43,551 nt of DNA, taken from positions 1 through 43,551 of the forward strand of contig VGCZ01000044.1 in NCBI GenBank assembly GCA_016869975.1. Reading direction: 5' to 3'. Every line of letters starts with the position of its first letter. Position 1 is the first letter of the stretch. This document shows, piece by piece, positions 25,539 through 34,589 of the stretch. The stretch is from Alphaproteobacteria bacterium (GTDB lineage Bacteria; Pseudomonadota; Alphaproteobacteria; Reyranellales; Reyranellaceae). Below the pieces are notes generated by a model that was given only the letters and a program-made list of their open reading frames with translations, made no database searches and was not told the origin of the DNA. Position numbers and translations under genes: made by a program.

Positions 25539-26601
25539 CGCCTTGATCCTTGTCCGCATTCGCGCGGATCATAGACCGGGCCGCCCGCTGATCAAGCGCG
25601 GGACTGTCGCGCTGCTCTGCGTCCTGTCGGCCGCGGCGTGCGCGCCGCTTGAGATCCCGGCCGGACCCGCGACCACCACGCCCGGCCTTCAGGATGCGCG
25701 CATCATCGCCGCCGATGGCGCGAGCCTGCCGCTGCGCTCTTGGCCGGCCAGGGACGGCAAGCCACGCGCCGTGATCCTCGGCCTGCATGGCTTCGGTGAC
25801 TATTCCAACGCCTTCGATGAGCCGGGCAAGGCCTGGGCCGAGGCGGGCGTGACGACGTACGCCTATGATCAGCGCGGCTTTGGCGACGGCCCCAATCGTG
25901 GCCGCTGGGCCACGACGGACGCGCTGGTCGAGGATGCGCGCACGGCCCTGAAGCTGATCGCGGCGCGCCATCCCGATGTGCCTCTGTACTTCATGGGCGA
26001 AAGCATGGGCGGCGCCGTGGCGCTGGCGCTGCTGGGCGAAGCGGCCCGAAGCAAGGACGACGCGCCGAGGCTAGCCGGCGCCATCCTGATCGGCCCCGCC
26101 GTGCGTTCGCGCGACACGATCGGCGCCGCCGCCCGCACCGGCGCCTGGTTCTTCGCGCATACGATTCCCTGGCTGCCGACTGGCCCGACGTCAATCGACT
26201 TCCAGCCGTCCAGCAACAAGGAGATGCTGAGGAAGTACGCCAATGATCCCAAGGTGCTGCGCCAGCATCGGCTCGACATGGGCTGGGGCCTGCTCGACCT
26301 GATGGACCGCGCCAAGGCGGCGACGGTTGCGATCGATGTGCCGTACCTGCTGCTCTACGGCGCCAACGACCGGCTGGTGCCGGTGGGCCCGATGCGCGCG
26401 GCGATCGGACAGATGCCGGTGCGGCCGGATTCGCGCATCGCCGTCTATCCGACGGGCTACCACATGCTGCTGCGTGACCTGGACGCGGCCAAGCCGCAAG
26501 CCGACGTGCTGGCGTGGCTTGCCGACAAGACGGCGCGCCTGCCCTCGGGCGCCGATGCCGCGCGGCCCGATCTGCTGGCCGCCTGGGGCAACGCGCGATA
26601 G
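25513..26601 (+). CDS. Alpha/beta hydrolase, monoglyceride lipase/lysophospholipase type, probable lipoprotein
   Basis: A hydrolase of the serine lysophospholipase (Hydrolase_4) type. The catalytic triad is readable: Ser in YFMGESMGGAVAL, Asp in LLLYGANDRLVP and His in YPTGYHMLL; LGLHGFGDYSNAF supplies the oxyanion hole and YDQRGFGDGPNRG is typical. The mature protein probably begins at a lipobox Cys in LLCVLSAAACAPLE. The nearest in-frame ATG (25513) gives 362 residues but lies far upstream of that signal and overlaps the divergent zinc-finger gene; a CTG at 25585 would fit the signal peptide better, so the start is uncertain. It converges with the ABC permease gene. Confidence 0.85.
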   Translation: MISTACAAIALILVRIRADHRPGRPLIKRGTVALLCVLSAAACAPLEIPAGPATTTPGLQDARIIAADGASLPLRSWPARDGKPRAVILGLHGFGDYSNAFDEPGKAWAEAGVTTYAYDQRGFGDGPNRGRWATTDALVEDARTALKLIAARHPDVPLYFMGESMGGAVALALLGEAARSKDDAPRLAGAILIGPAVRSRDTIGAAARTGAWFFAHTIPWLPTGPTSIDFQPSSNKEMLRKYANDPKVLRQHRLDMGWGLLDLMDRAKAATVAIDVPYLLLYGANDRLVPVGPMRAAIGQMPVRPDSRIAVYPTGYHMLLRDLDAAKPQADVLAWLADKTARLPSGADAARPDLLAAWGNAR

Positions 26602-26607
26602 GGCAGT

Positions 26608-27837
26608 CTACAACTCCCGCAGTCCTTCGGACGGATCGATACGGGCGGCGCGGGCGCTGGCGATGGCGGCGGCGAGCAGGGCGCAGAGCAGGGTCGTGCC
26701 GGCGGCCGAGGCGAGGTGCACCGGCAGCAGACGCGAGACCGCCTCGCCGGCGCCGACGCTGGCAGCGAAGTAACGGTCCAGCACCACTGCCGCGCCGGTC
26801 TGCGCCGCCCAGCCAAGGCCGACGCCGAGGCAGGCGACAAGGGCCGCCTGGGTGACTGGAAACAGCACCGTGGCGCGGGCGCGGAAGCCGAGCAGGCGCA
26901 GGAGCGCAAGGTCGCGGCGCTTGCGTTCGACCGCCCCCCACAGGCTGACGCCCAGCGACAGCAGGAAGCCGGCGGCGCCGATGCCGGCCACCAGCCAGAA
27001 CAGGATACCGAGGTTGCGGTCGAGCGACTGGATCTGCTCGACCTCGGCGGCCCGCGTGAAGGTCTCGATGCGCTCGGCCAACAGGCGGTCGCGCAGGACG
27101 GGGATGTCGTAGATGGTGCGGCCGTAGAGGCGGAAGCCGGCAAAGAGGCGCGGGTCGGACGGTCGCGGCGGGCCTTCGGCGTTGAAGGCCGGCACCGCGA
27201 AGCCCTCGCGGAACGACTCGGTATCGGCCAAGGTCGGCAGCGGCAGGAAGACCGCCTCGCCGTTGATCGCCGTGTCGGGCAGCACGGCCACGACCTCGAG
27301 CTTCAGCCGCACATTCTCCGGACGGCCGTCGATGGTGCGGCCGACCACGCCATTGATGGCCTGGCCCGCTTGGACACTGCCCAACTTGCGCGCCGCGTCG
27401 GCCGACAGCACGACTTGAAGAGGCGAGGCTGGCAGTCGGACGCCGGCCAACAGCGGATCGCCCGATGCGGTAGGGATCATCTCCGCCGGCACCGGCGAAC
27501 CGCCGTCGCGGAAGATGTCGATGGTGGCCGAGATCGAGCGCGTCTTGGGGATCAGGAAGGCGACGTCGGGCCAGCGTTGGACCTTGTCGAAGAACGCTTG
27601 GTCGAAGCGTCCGGCGCCGATCGGCACGATCTCGAGGTTGCGCGGATCGCGCGTCAGGCGGTCGGCGAGCGTCTGCACCACGCCGTAGCGCAGGCCGAAG
27701 AGGATCAGCAGCGGCGCCAGCACGGCGGCCAGCGCCAGCACCAGGCACAGCGTCGAGCGCCATTCATGCGCGGCGTCGGCCAGCGCCAGGCCGAAGATGC
27801 GGCGCATGTCGCGCACGCGCCGGGGCTGCGCGCTCAC
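26608..27837 (-). CDS. ABC transporter permease, FtsX/MacB/LolC type
   Basis: A 409-residue membrane protein with one N-terminal helix (about 28-52), a large periplasmic domain (about 55-270) and three C-terminal helices with the FtsX-like block LLRLLGFRARATVLFPVTQAALVACLGVG and a closing IDPSEGLREL. This topology belongs to mechanotransmission ABC systems (MacB, LolCDE, FtsEX) that work on periplasmic substrates without transporting through the membrane. GTG 27837 overlaps the ATPase stop (GTGA), so the two are translationally coupled. Placed directly after the Srf cluster on the same strand, it may extract or deliver an envelope component for it; that link is inference. Confidence 0.88.
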   Translation of the reverse strand: MSAQPRRVRDMRRIFGLALADAAHEWRSTLCLVLALAAVLAPLLILFGLRYGVVQTLADRLTRDPRNLEIVPIGAGRFDQAFFDKVQRWPDVAFLIPKTRSISATIDIFRDGGSPVPAEMIPTASGDPLLAGVRLPASPLQVVLSADAARKLGSVQAGQAINGVVGRTIDGRPENVRLKLEVVAVLPDTAINGEAVFLPLPTLADTESFREGFAVPAFNAEGPPRPSDPRLFAGFRLYGRTIYDIPVLRDRLLAERIETFTRAAEVEQIQSLDRNLGILFWLVAGIGAAGFLLSLGVSLWGAVERKRRDLALLRLLGFRARATVLFPVTQAALVACLGVGLGWAAQTGAAVVLDRYFAASVGAGEAVSRLLPVHLASAAGTTLLCALLAAAIASARAARIDPSEGLREL

Positions 27838-28595
27838 TGCCGCACCTCGTCGAAGATCGAGCGAACGACCGTGGTGTCGCCGTCGCTATGTCGCTCGATG
27901 CGCGGATGCAGGCGCGGCATGCCGAGCTGCTGGAGGCGGGCCCAGTCGTGCGAGGCGACCACGACGGCGGCGCCGTTCCGTGCCGCCTGCTCCAGCAGCA
28001 GCGCCATCACGGTTTCGGCGGTGGCGGGGTCGACCGAGGCCGTGGGCTCGTCGGCCAGCACAAGGGCCGGTCCATGCGCCAGCGCCCGTGCGATCGCGAC
28101 GCGCTGGCGCTGGCCCACAGACAGCGCCGACGGCTTCTTGCGCAGCTGATCGGCGACGCCAAGGCGCTCGGCGAGATGCTCGACGGTGCCGTCGTCGGGC
28201 AATCCGAGTAGGCGGCGCGGCAGGGCGATGTTGTCGCGCACCCGCAGGAAGGCGAACAGGCCGCCGGTCTGCGGCACGTAGCCGAGATGGCGCGCGCGCA
28301 GTGGCGCCAGCGAATCGGTGCCGCCGCGTGCCCACAGCGCGGCGATGTCGCTGCGCAACCTGGCTTGGGCGTGGAGCGTGAAAGTCTTGACCGAGTCGGG
28401 ACGCGAGGCGAGCGCGAGGATGTCGAGCAGCGTGCTCTTGCCGCTGCCGCTTTCGCCGCACAGCGCGAAGCAGCCGCCACGCGGCACGTTGAGCGCGGGA
28501 ACCGACAGCTCGAAGGTGACGCCGGACGCGGTACGCCGCTTGGTCAGCTCGCTCAACGCCACGACCGGCGCAGTAGCGCTGGAGGCAGGAGGCAC
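27834..28595 (-). CDS. ABC transporter ATP-binding protein, LolD/MacB type
   Basis: A 253-residue ATPase with Walker [12 protein letters not shown]-loop in YVPQTGG, signature LSVGQRQRVAIARALA, Walker B LVLADEP and H-loop VVASHD. It should energise the FtsX-type permease whose gene overlaps its stop. An insertion of charged residues between Walker A and the Q-loop (about 70-105) is longer than in LolD. The GTG start at 28595 has only a weak ribosome-binding site; a GTG at 28562 is an alternative. It is separated from the upstream vWA gene by 57 bases that contain a palindrome, so cotranscription with the Srf genes is uncertain. Confidence 0.88.
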   Translation of the reverse strand: MPPASSATAPVVALSELTKRRTASGVTFELSVPALNVPRGGCFALCGESGSGKSTLLDILALASRPDSVKTFTLHAQARLRSDIAALWARGGTDSLAPLRARHLGYVPQTGGLFAFLRVRDNIALPRRLLGLPDDGTVEHLAERLGVADQLRKKPSALSVGQRQRVAIARALAHGPALVLADEPTASVDPATAETVMALLLEQAARNGAAVVVASHDWARLQQLGMPRLHPRIERHSDGDTTVVRSIFDEVRQ

Positions 28596-28612
28596 GACGA
28601 CGCTACGAGATA

Positions 28613-28633
28613 CCTTCCCCCGGAGGGGGAAGG
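28613..28633. repeat. CCTTCCCCC palindrome between vWA and ABC genes
   Basis: CCTTCCCCC at 28613-28621 pairs with 28625-28633 around GGA. It sits between the stop of the vWA gene and the start of the ABC ATPase gene on the same strand, so as RNA it could attenuate read-through from the Srf operon into the transporter genes. It is a member of the dispersed family seen elsewhere in the window. Confidence 0.5.
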
Positions 28634-28652
28634 CATGGGTGAAAATGAGAAC

Positions 28653-30638
28653 TCACGGCAGCGTATCGAGCGGCACCGGGTAGACCGCGTCGCCCGGCCG
28701 CGCGCCGGGGCCGCCGAGCTGGATCCACAGCGAGGCCTCGTTGTGGAAGCGCTGGTAGAGCTTGATCTTGGCTTCCAACCGGTCGAGCAAGTCTTCCTGC
28801 TGCGCCACGCTCCAGCTCGACCAGGTATCCTGGTCCAGGCCCATCAGCTCGGAGCGATAGGGCAGGTCGTCGAGGTACTCGCCCATCAGGCCGATCTCGC
28901 CGAGGCGCGCGGTGTCGCGCCGGCCGATGCGCGCGGGATCGCGGCTCATCGCGGCGGCGGCGCTGCGCAGCTCGTCGAAGAAGCCCTGCGGGCGGATCTG
29001 GCTTCGCCGTCCCGAGGCGATGATGCGTTTGAGCGTCTCCTGCAGGTCGGAGAGCTGGTTGCGCGTCAGCAGCAGGCGGACGTCGAACACGGTGGAAGTC
29101 GGCGTCGCCGTGTCGCGATCGCCCACCCAGGCCTCGAACATGCGCGGCGCCTGCGTGCCCTGCTGCGATCCAAGATAAGCCAGCGCCATGGCGTTGCCGA
29201 TGATCTGGAAGTCGCGCTGGATGCGTGCCCCGGTACTGGCGCGCGGTGGCGGCGGTGGCGGCGGCGGTGGCGCCTGTCCGGCGGCGAAGGCTTTCAGCAG
29301 GGTGGTGGCGCCGTCGGCGACGCCGTCCACGCCGCGGCCGAACTCCGCGAGATCGCCGGCGTCGATGCCATAGTACAGGGCGCGCGGCAGGTTCTTGCCC
29401 TGCGTCAGGCCCGTATAGTCCTTCTCCGCCGGGCCATGATCGGCGCGGCCGGCCGGTGTCTTCAGATGCACGGCCATGATGTGGATCTTCTTGGTGTCGG
29501 CGAGGTCGCGGATGCGGTCGACGTCGAGGCCGGTCGACGAGGCCGGATCGTTGCTGCGCAGCGCGCCGGCGTCGGTGATCAGGATGACGATGCGGCCATC
29601 GAAGGACGACCAGTCGATCTCGTCGATCGCCGCCTTGATGCCCGCGATCGAGTCCTCGGCGAAGCTGTGGCTCGACACCGTCGTTGCCTTCAGCTCCTTG
29701 AGCTTGGCCATGAAGGTCGCGGCGTCCGGCGCCTCCTTGGGCTGCACGAAGATCTTGGTGAGGTACTCCAGGCCGGGCGTCTTCTCGGTGCTGTTGCGGT
29801 AGGCGACAAGACCATAGTTCGCCTTCAACCCGGCGCGCTCGATCGAGTCGTAGAATTTCTTGGCCGCCTCGCGCGCGCGGTCGAGGTAGGGGCCCATCGA
29901 GGTCGTGGTGTCGACGACGAAGACCACGCCGAGGCGAAAGTTCTTCAGGGAGTCGTAGAGGTTCTTCCTGACTTTGGGCCGCAACGGATCCTCGGCCTCG
30001 TCCTTGAGCGAAAGCGAGGCGACGCGCAGCATGCGTGCCTTGATGTTGTTCGACAGGTAGGCCTCGCTCGCCTCGAGGATCGGTAACAGGTAGAACTGCT
30101 TGGCGATGTCGATATGGGTCGACGGCTCGATCGAGATCACCGGGAAGTCGGGCGGCAGCTGGCCGAGATCGACGATGCGCTGGCGCAGAGCCGCCGCCTG
30201 TTGAGCGCGCTGCTCCGATTCCAGCAGCTTCTGCAGCTCGGCCTTTTCCTTGAAGAACAGGGTGCGCTCGCGGTTCGCCGAGTTGGTGAAGGCGAGCGTC
30301 AGGGTCTGCTTCCACGGCACCGTGTCGATCGCCTTCAGCCAGCCGGAGGTCTTGCCGTCGCTGCCCGGGCCGACCTCGAGCCATTCGCCCGCCGCGTCGC
30401 TCTTGCGGTCGTAGACGTAGAGCGCGCTCATCGCCGGCACCGCCGCGCCCGGCGCGCCGCCCGGCTTGTCGTGCAGCTTCGCCTCCGGCCGCGTCAGCAC
30501 CCGCTGGAACAGGGTCCTTTTGTTCTCCATCAGCAGCGGCGGGCGCGTGCCGCTTTGCGCGCTGACGGGCTCGATCGTCATCCACATCGTGGCGATTGCC
30601 ACGACGGCGGCGGCGGCGATCCGGGCGAGTGCGTCCAT
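28653..30638 (-). CDS. Exported SH3-like plus vWA protein (PpkA C-terminal-like)
   Basis: A 661-residue protein with a signal peptide (about 1-28, ending EPVSAQ), a bacterial SH3-like domain (about 40-105, with EWLEVGPGSDGKTSGWLKA), a helical segment, and a vWA domain (about 235-430) with the MIDAS motif DTTTS at about 242-246. A Pro-rich linker (PPPPPPPPP, about 452-460) precedes a C-terminal domain ending VYPVPLDTLP. This arrangement and ending recall the vWA half of the type VI secretion kinase PpkA, but there is no kinase domain here. It follows the Sel1-repeat gene by 16 bases. Likely a periplasmic metal-dependent adhesion module of the Srf-type system; exact role unknown. Confidence 0.82.
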   Translation of the reverse strand: MDALARIAAAAVVAIATMWMTIEPVSAQSGTRPPLLMENKRTLFQRVLTRPEAKLHDKPGGAPGAAVPAMSALYVYDRKSDAAGEWLEVGPGSDGKTSGWLKAIDTVPWKQTLTLAFTNSANRERTLFFKEKAELQKLLESEQRAQQAAALRQRIVDLGQLPPDFPVISIEPSTHIDIAKQFYLLPILEASEAYLSNNIKARMLRVASLSLKDEAEDPLRPKVRKNLYDSLKNFRLGVVFVVDTTTSMGPYLDRAREAAKKFYDSIERAGLKANYGLVAYRNSTEKTPGLEYLTKIFVQPKEAPDAATFMAKLKELKATTVSSHSFAEDSIAGIKAAIDEIDWSSFDGRIVILITDAGALRSNDPASSTGLDVDRIRDLADTKKIHIMAVHLKTPAGRADHGPAEKDYTGLTQGKNLPRALYYGIDAGDLAEFGRGVDGVADGATTLLKAFAAGQAPPPPPPPPPRASTGARIQRDFQIIGNAMALAYLGSQQGTQAPRMFEAWVGDRDTATPTSTVFDVRLLLTRNQLSDLQETLKRIIASGRRSQIRPQGFFDELRSAAAAMSRDPARIGRRDTARLGEIGLMGEYLDDLPYRSELMGLDQDTWSSWSVAQQEDLLDRLEAKIKLYQRFHNEASLWIQLGGPGARPGDAVYPVPLDTLP

Positions 30639-30654
30639 TGCCGGGATACTCCTG

Positions 30655-31854
30655 TTACAGCGCGTCGAGCGCCATCTTGGCGTCGGTATCGCCCTTGTCC
30701 GCGGCCTGCTTCAGCCAGTCGCGCGCCTTGGCCTTGTCGGCCGGGAAACCATCGGCGCCCTTGGCGTAGAGCAAGCCCAGTCGCGTCATCGCCGGGACGA
30801 TGCCCGCCTTGGCGGCGGTCTCGTACAGGCCCGCCGCCCGCTCGGCGTTGAGCCGAAACGGTGTGTTGGGAATCGGGTTGACCGGATCGTAGAGACCCGC
30901 GAGCTCGAACGCCGCCGGCGGGTAACCCTGGTCGGCGGCCTTACGCCAAACCAGGAAAGCGCCTTCGATCTGCCCCTGCCGGACGAAACGCCGGCCGCGC
31001 TCGACCAGTTGCTCGGGGGTTGGGTTGGTCGCGAACAAGTCGTCGACCTGCTTGCGGATCGGCGTCGCGTAGTCCGGCTTGTCCTGGCTGGCCTTCTCGT
31101 CGGGCGGCTTGGGTTTCTCGTCGGGTGGTTTCGGCTTGTCGATGGGCGGCTTGGGCTTGTCGACGATCGTTGTGCCCTTGTCGCGCAGGACGAACCACCA
31201 GTAAGCGCCGCCGGCCGCCGCGATCAGGAAGAGCAGGCCGAAGACCAGGCCCAGGATCAGCGGCAGGTTTGATTTCGGCGTCTCGCGCTGGCTCAGCACG
31301 GAGGGCCGCTCGATCGGCTCGGGCGCCGGTGGCGGAGGCGATGGAAAGGCGGCCGGCAGGGTCGGCTCGATGAACGGCTCGGGGGCCGGCTCGGGCGCGG
31401 GTTCGGGCTGCACCGGCCGCGCCGCGATCACCGTGGCCTGCTCGTCGCGTGGCCGGGCCTGGCGCATCTCCTTGTCGGTCCGGCCAGCGACGGTGTCGGA
31501 GGTCTGGCGATCGGGATCGTGCGCGCCCGAGGTCTGCATCGCCGGCCAGGCCGCCACCGTCGTGTCGACCATGCCGACGTCGGGCTCGCGGATCGCCAGG
31601 CGCACCGTCATGCCGGCGACGAGATCACAGACACGTGGCCCGACATGCAGGTCGAGCCCGCCGTTGAAGGCGTCGATGCGCTGCGGCTCCAGCCAGCTTT
31701 CGGTACGTTGCCAGCCGCTTTCCGACAGGAATCGGTCGGGCCCCTGCCGTCGCTCGATCAGCAGGGTCATGCCCTCGGGAGAGGCATCGGTGCCGTAGAG
31801 CCGCAGCACGGCGTGGCCGGGCAGCTCGGGCTTGGGAAAGACCTCGGCGCGCAT
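30655..31854 (-). CDS. Membrane protein with Lys-Pro repeat linker and Sel1 repeats
   Basis: A 399-residue protein with an N-terminal soluble domain I do not recognise (about 1-110), a Pro/Glu-rich stretch, one membrane helix (about 197-220, LPLILGLVFGLLFLIAAAGG), a spacer of repeated DKPKPP/DEKPKPP units and a C-terminal set of about three Sel1-type repeats (LYDPVNPIPN, AAGLYETAAKAGIVPAMTRLGLLYAKG, ARDWLKQAADKGDTDAKMAL). The topology suggests a cytoplasmic N-terminus and a periplasmic Sel1 scaffold held away from the membrane by the rigid spacer. It lies 70 bases after srfC and 16 before the vWA gene. Confidence 0.8.
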   Translation of the reverse strand: MRAEVFPKPELPGHAVLRLYGTDASPEGMTLLIERRQGPDRFLSESGWQRTESWLEPQRIDAFNGGLDLHVGPRVCDLVAGMTVRLAIREPDVGMVDTTVAAWPAMQTSGAHDPDRQTSDTVAGRTDKEMRQARPRDEQATVIAARPVQPEPAPEPAPEPFIEPTLPAAFPSPPPPAPEPIERPSVLSQRETPKSNLPLILGLVFGLLFLIAAAGGAYWWFVLRDKGTTIVDKPKPPIDKPKPPDEKPKPPDEKASQDKPDYATPIRKQVDDLFATNPTPEQLVERGRRFVRQGQIEGAFLVWRKAADQGYPPAAFELAGLYDPVNPIPNTPFRLNAERAAGLYETAAKAGIVPAMTRLGLLYAKGADGFPADKAKARDWLKQAADKGDTDAKMALDAL

Positions 31855-31924
31855 CGCTCAACTCTATACGTGCAGGATTGCGGCGCCAATTTGGTCGCCG
31901 CCCGGCGGGAATTGTTGCCGTATC

Positions 31925-34585
31925 CTACACCGGTTGTCGGGCCAATTCCGCCTGCTTGAGGATGATGCCCAGCCGGTCGTTCTGTTCTGGCGTGATGTCG
32001 CGGCCACCCTCGTAGCCGACATTGTCGAGCGCCAGCTGGAGGAAGGCGCGCATCCAGTCGGCGCAGAAGGTGTTGTAGATCGGAAGCGGCTCCTCGCGCA
32101 GTTGCGGCGAGGCGCCGTTCACGGGGGCGGCGAGGTCGAAGACGCGTCGGACCGGCGCCTGCGGCGGCAAGCCCGGCCGCTGGTCGCGCGGCACGGCGTC
32201 GAAGCCCAGCCAGTCGACGAAGCGGTTGATCATGGTGGCGGTGGCCTGGACCTGGCGCTCGGCCACGTCCTCCCATTTGGCGTTGGCGTTGTTCTCGACC
32301 GCGCGCACCCTTCCCGCGAGCTGATCGGCGACCTTCAGCCGGTTGGCGCCGACCACCAGCTCGTCCACCAGCCAGCCGAAATGCTGCCGGTCGATGCCGA
32401 ACTGCGAGCCGGCCCGTTCGTCGCCCGACAGCCGGCGCAAGCCTTCCTGCCAATGCTGCATGGCGTCGTTGGCGAAATGCTGCGCGCGATCACGCAGCGA
32501 GCCGGTGACCGGCCGGCTGATCGCGCCGGAGTCGCCGAACACCGAGCTGAAGATGTCGCCGAGATCGACGGCGGCGCCCACCGCCTCGTCGCGCTGCGCG
32601 CCGGGCTTGGCGGTGTCCGTTTTGGCCGTGGCGGCGCGGAAATAGATGCCGCGCAGATCCTCCTCGGCGATCTGCAGGCGGTCGATCAGCTCGCCGAAGC
32701 GCTGCGCCTTGATGCAGCCGGCCAGGCCGCGCAGCACCTGCTGCACCAACACCTGCTTCTTTTGCCGCGCGCCGGTGTCGTCACCGTTGTGGAAGCCGAC
32801 CAGGCGATCGACCAGGCGCGAGACCTGGGTCTCGAGCTGGCCCTGTACCTGGGCGCGCTTGATGGCGGGATCGCAGACCGGCGTGAGCTTCTCGACGATG
32901 TAGGTGAGGCCGCCATCGTTGGGCCGGAAGGCCTCGTCCCAGGCGCGCGCCGGCTCGACGAAGTGCTGCGCCACGACCTCGTTCTCGAGGAAGAACTGGC
33001 GCAATGTGGCGCTGCGCGCGGTGAAGGTCTCGGCGATACCGGCCTCGCGACCATCGGCGCCGTAGCGCATCAAGCGTTCGTCCTTCACCGTCGGATTGCG
33101 CAGCCAGAACGTGTTGCGGAACGGGCGACCATCCCAGTTGGTCGGCCACTCGCCGCGGAAATTCTTGAGCAGCGAGTTGTTGAGCCTGGCCGTCCAGCGC
33201 ATGCGGATGTCGTCGCCGACCTCGCCCGCCTTCTGCTCGAACTCGCGGTCCATCTTGGTCAGCACCAGGAACAGGCCGCATTGCTGCTTGGCGCGGGTCG
33301 CCGGCATCTCGCCGAAGGTGGCGTTGACCCAGCCCTCCATCATCGGCGACAGGTCGCGCACCTCCTGCACGCCGTCGGGGATGCACAGCAGGATGGCCGA
33401 GATCTCGCGCTCGGCCGAATAACGCTGGAAGAGGTAGGCGACCTTGCCGCGCAGCAGGAGCTCACGCAGCGGATTGGCGGCGCGGGTGCCGTCGGCGTTC
33501 TTGCCGGCGTCCTCGAGCTGCTCGAGCTTCAGGCGCGAGCGCGCGCCGGGGAAGTCGAGCAGGTCGGTGTGGTCGAAGAACGGCCACGGCTTCTCGCCGA
33601 TGGCGATGCGCAGCTCGGCGGTGAGCGCGCAGACCAGCGAGCGCGGCAGGTCGGCGTCGGCGGCGCCGGCCAGGCGCGGGCGCACCTTCAGGAGGTCGGC
33701 GTTGTCGGTGCCCAGACGGTCGAGGATCAGCACGTCGATGATGCTGTCCTCGCGCGGATGCAGCGCGTTCATCGGGCAGAACGCCTCGTCGGCGAAGCCC
33801 AGCTTGCGCAAGCCGTCGAACAGGATGTCGAAGAGCTTGTTGAACGGCTCGAAGTCGTACCACAGCAGCGACCACAGCCGCGCGCGATCGCTGCCGCTCA
33901 GCCGCGGCGCCAGATCGATCGCTTCGCGCCAGAAGTCGACGTGGAAGACCGCCGTCTTGCCCTTGAAATAGGAGTCGAAATACTCGACCAGGTCGAGCAC
34001 GTCGTCCTCGCTGAGCGCGTCGACCGGCGCCGGCTTGGCCTTGGGCCGCAATTCGGCGAGCCGCTTGCGGATCGCCTCGGCGTCGGGCGGGCTGAAATCG
34101 GCCTTGTCGTGGTCGAAGTCGAGGTAGAACGAATTGGCGAGGATCTTCACCAGGTCGGTCTGGGTCAGCAATCGGAGCTGGACCGGGAAACCGGCCGGAG
34201 CGTCGCCCGGATCGGTGGTCAGGCGGGTCACCAGGCCGGTCGACTCGCGGCCGCCCGGCGGGTTGATCTCGCGCAGAAAGTCGTAGCCTTTGCCGTCGAA
34301 ACGCGCCGTCAGCGGCCGCCCCTCGCGGCTGGCGAGGATAGAGACGAGATAGGATTTGCCGGCCTGGCTGGGCCCGAAGACGCCCACGCACATCTTGCGT
34401 CGCGCGGCGCGCGCCAGCTTGCGGCTCTGGTTGCGCACCTTCTGGATCTCGGAGATCAACGAGCCCGCCTGCTGGCCGATGCTGGCGGCGCCCGGCGCCA
34501 CGTCGCGGATCCACGTGATCGCGCGGCCCGCCGCGTCGGCCGCGGAGTCGCAGGATTGGGACAGCTTGAGATCGACCTCTTCCAT
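31925..34585 (-). CDS. srfC: SrfC family protein (dynamin-like P-loop NTPase)
   Basis: An 886-residue cytoplasmic protein of the SrfC/putative virulence factor family. It begins with a helical region and has the P-loop FGPSQAGKSYL at residues 70-80, followed by FDGKGYDFLREINPPGGRESTGLVTRLT, where the family's switch I-like threonines lie, and the G3-like segment DLLDFPGARSR. The rest is largely helical, as in dynamin-related proteins. Salmonella SrfC gave the family its name as an SsrB-regulated factor, but its molecular function is not established. It starts four bases after the srfB stop, as in other srfBC loci, so the SrfB ATPase and SrfC NTPase very likely act together. Confidence 0.9.
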   Translation of the reverse strand: MEEVDLKLSQSCDSAADAAGRAITWIRDVAPGAASIGQQAGSLISEIQKVRNQSRKLARAARRKMCVGVFGPSQAGKSYLVSILASREGRPLTARFDGKGYDFLREINPPGGRESTGLVTRLTTDPGDAPAGFPVQLRLLTQTDLVKILANSFYLDFDHDKADFSPPDAEAIRKRLAELRPKAKPAPVDALSEDDVLDLVEYFDSYFKGKTAVFHVDFWREAIDLAPRLSGSDRARLWSLLWYDFEPFNKLFDILFDGLRKLGFADEAFCPMNALHPREDSIIDVLILDRLGTDNADLLKVRPRLAGAADADLPRSLVCALTAELRIAIGEKPWPFFDHTDLLDFPGARSRLKLEQLEDAGKNADGTRAANPLRELLLRGKVAYLFQRYSAEREISAILLCIPDGVQEVRDLSPMMEGWVNATFGEMPATRAKQQCGLFLVLTKMDREFEQKAGEVGDDIRMRWTARLNNSLLKNFRGEWPTNWDGRPFRNTFWLRNPTVKDERLMRYGADGREAGIAETFTARSATLRQFFLENEVVAQHFVEPARAWDEAFRPNDGGLTYIVEKLTPVCDPAIKRAQVQGQLETQVSRLVDRLVGFHNGDDTGARQKKQVLVQQVLRGLAGCIKAQRFGELIDRLQIAEEDLRGIYFRAATAKTDTAKPGAQRDEAVGAAVDLGDIFSSVFGDSGAISRPVTGSLRDRAQHFANDAMQHWQEGLRRLSGDERAGSQFGIDRQHFGWLVDELVVGANRLKVADQLAGRVRAVENNANAKWEDVAERQVQATATMINRFVDWLGFDAVPRDQRPGLPPQAPVRRVFDLAAPVNGASPQLREEPLPIYNTFCADWMRAFLQLALDNVGYEGGRDITPEQNDRLGIILKQAELARQPV

Positions 34586-34589
34586 CGCC

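Noticed and set aside
31080..31160. Short direct repeats as a possible CRISPR or iteron array
   Set aside because: They encode the in-frame Lys-Pro spacer of the Sel1 protein and have no spacer pattern.
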